From Mailhella massiliensis (GTDB lineage: Bacteria; Desulfobacterota; Desulfovibrionia; Desulfovibrionales; Desulfovibrionaceae): DNA of 5,792 nt. Where the stretch lies: NCBI RefSeq assembly GCF_020741395.1, contig NZ_DYZA01000067.1:1-5792 (forward strand), given 5' to 3'. The position numbers were made by a program, and so were the translations under genes. The notes under the pieces were generated by a model that saw nothing but the letters and a program-made list of their open reading frames with translations, was not told the origin of the DNA and did no database searches. This document shows, piece by piece, positions 5,506 through 5,792 of the stretch (its first letter is position 1; each line of letters begins with the position of its first letter).

Positions 5506-5792
5506 TTATTTCCGGCTGCCCGTAAACGAACTGACGGGCCGCTCCACCAGGCTGTACTGATCGATTATTTTATCTCGCTCTTCCTGCTCCCGCACATACT
5601 TGATGATGGTCGCCACATTGACTCCCACCGTGCCGACAACATAACCGGTACACCGGAAACGGCGATTGCCGGACTTGCAGCGCAGATGCGGAAAACTCTC
5701 GAATATTATCAGAGAACTCTTCCCTTTCAAGTATCCGACAAATGCCGACACACTCATTTCAGGCGGTATTTCAAGCAACATAGGGATATGAC
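5506..5792 (-). CDS. tnpA: IS200/IS605 family transposase TnpA, 5' end outside window
   Basis: The C-terminal 94 or so residues of a Y1 HUH single-strand transposase, which is normally about 130–155 residues. The frame continues to the window edge (His-Ile-Pro before the Met at 5781), so that Met is not the start. Recognisable segments, counted from this Met, are EIPPEMSVSAFVGYLKGKSS (4–23, the family's IPP...S...YLKGKSS block), GYVVGTVGVN (46–55) and IIKYVREQ (59–66). The last holds the catalytic Tyr62 and the Gln four residues on. The end, SSFTG, resembles the family's PFTG tail. Two oddities: the HUH position reads His-Ile-Pro instead of His-x-His, and the usual FWC.GY block reads FRCTGY, each one base from the expected codon. 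The copy may therefore be inactive, although the frame is unbroken. Confidence 0.85.
   Translation of the reverse strand, partial: HIPMLLEIPPEMSVSAFVGYLKGKSSLIIFESFPHLRCKSGNRRFRCTGYVVGTVGVNVATIIKYVREQEERDKIIDQYSLVERPVSSFTGSRK

Larger units (their letters stand above)
5439..5792 (-). mobile_element. IS200/IS605-family element, partial, right-end side
   Basis: Contains the 3' part of a tnpA transposase gene and, after its stop, two stem-loops. IS200/IS605 elements have no terminal inverted repeats and instead use subterminal hairpins recognised as single-stranded DNA, so hairpins beyond tnpA fit the right end. The left end and most of the 5' part are outside the window, and no cleavage site could be assigned; the boundary at 5439 is the outer hairpin, not a proven end. 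No tnpB is seen. Confidence 0.6.

Noticed and set aside
1..5792. CRISPR array, tRNA, riboswitch, toxin–antitoxin pair or defence system
   Set aside because: No regular repeats, cloverleaf, aptamer-like leader or small paired genes were seen on reading both strands.

Overview
The window is a stretch of ordinary bacterial chromosome with every supported gene on the minus strand, so it reads from right to left. Base composition is moderately high in GC. The gene order fabD–argS–SPOR-domain protein, with a YceD/DUF177 gene further on, points to a sulfate-reducer-like deltaproteobacterium (Desulfovibrionaceae type). That placement is inferred from remembered synteny and protein character, not from a search.

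Right edge (about 5439–5792): the 3' part of an IS200/IS605-family transposase gene (tnpA), cut by the window end, followed by two small stem-loops that may belong to the element's right end. The visible protein keeps the catalytic tyrosine but has proline where the second histidine of the HUH motif is expected, so the copy may be dead. Between it and glpX, about 5176–5438 holds no convincing gene.

Middle right (about 5174–4040): a good sigma70-type promoter (TTGATG, 17 bp, TATAGT) drives glpX, a class II fructose-1,6-bisphosphatase. The promoter and the Shine-Dalgarno place the start at 5081 rather than at the longer in-frame ATG at 5195. A GC-rich hairpin follows the gene.

Middle (3948–516): a tight cluster of fabD (malonyl-CoA:ACP transacylase), argS (arginyl-tRNA synthetase) and a membrane-anchored SPOR-domain protein. 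Only 2 bp separate each pair, which implies one mRNA and translational coupling. It joins fatty-acid precursor supply, tRNA charging and a probable peptidoglycan-binding division or envelope protein.

Left edge (419–1): a near-consensus promoter (TTGACA, 17 bp, TATTTT) sits just before a YceD/DUF177 gene whose 3' end lies outside the window. In many bacteria this gene precedes rpmF and fatty-acid or phospholipid genes, but those would be outside this window.

I found no CRISPR array, tRNA, rRNA, riboswitch or novel multi-gene system. The most unusual items are the HUH-variant transposase remnant and the structured glpX–fabD spacer.
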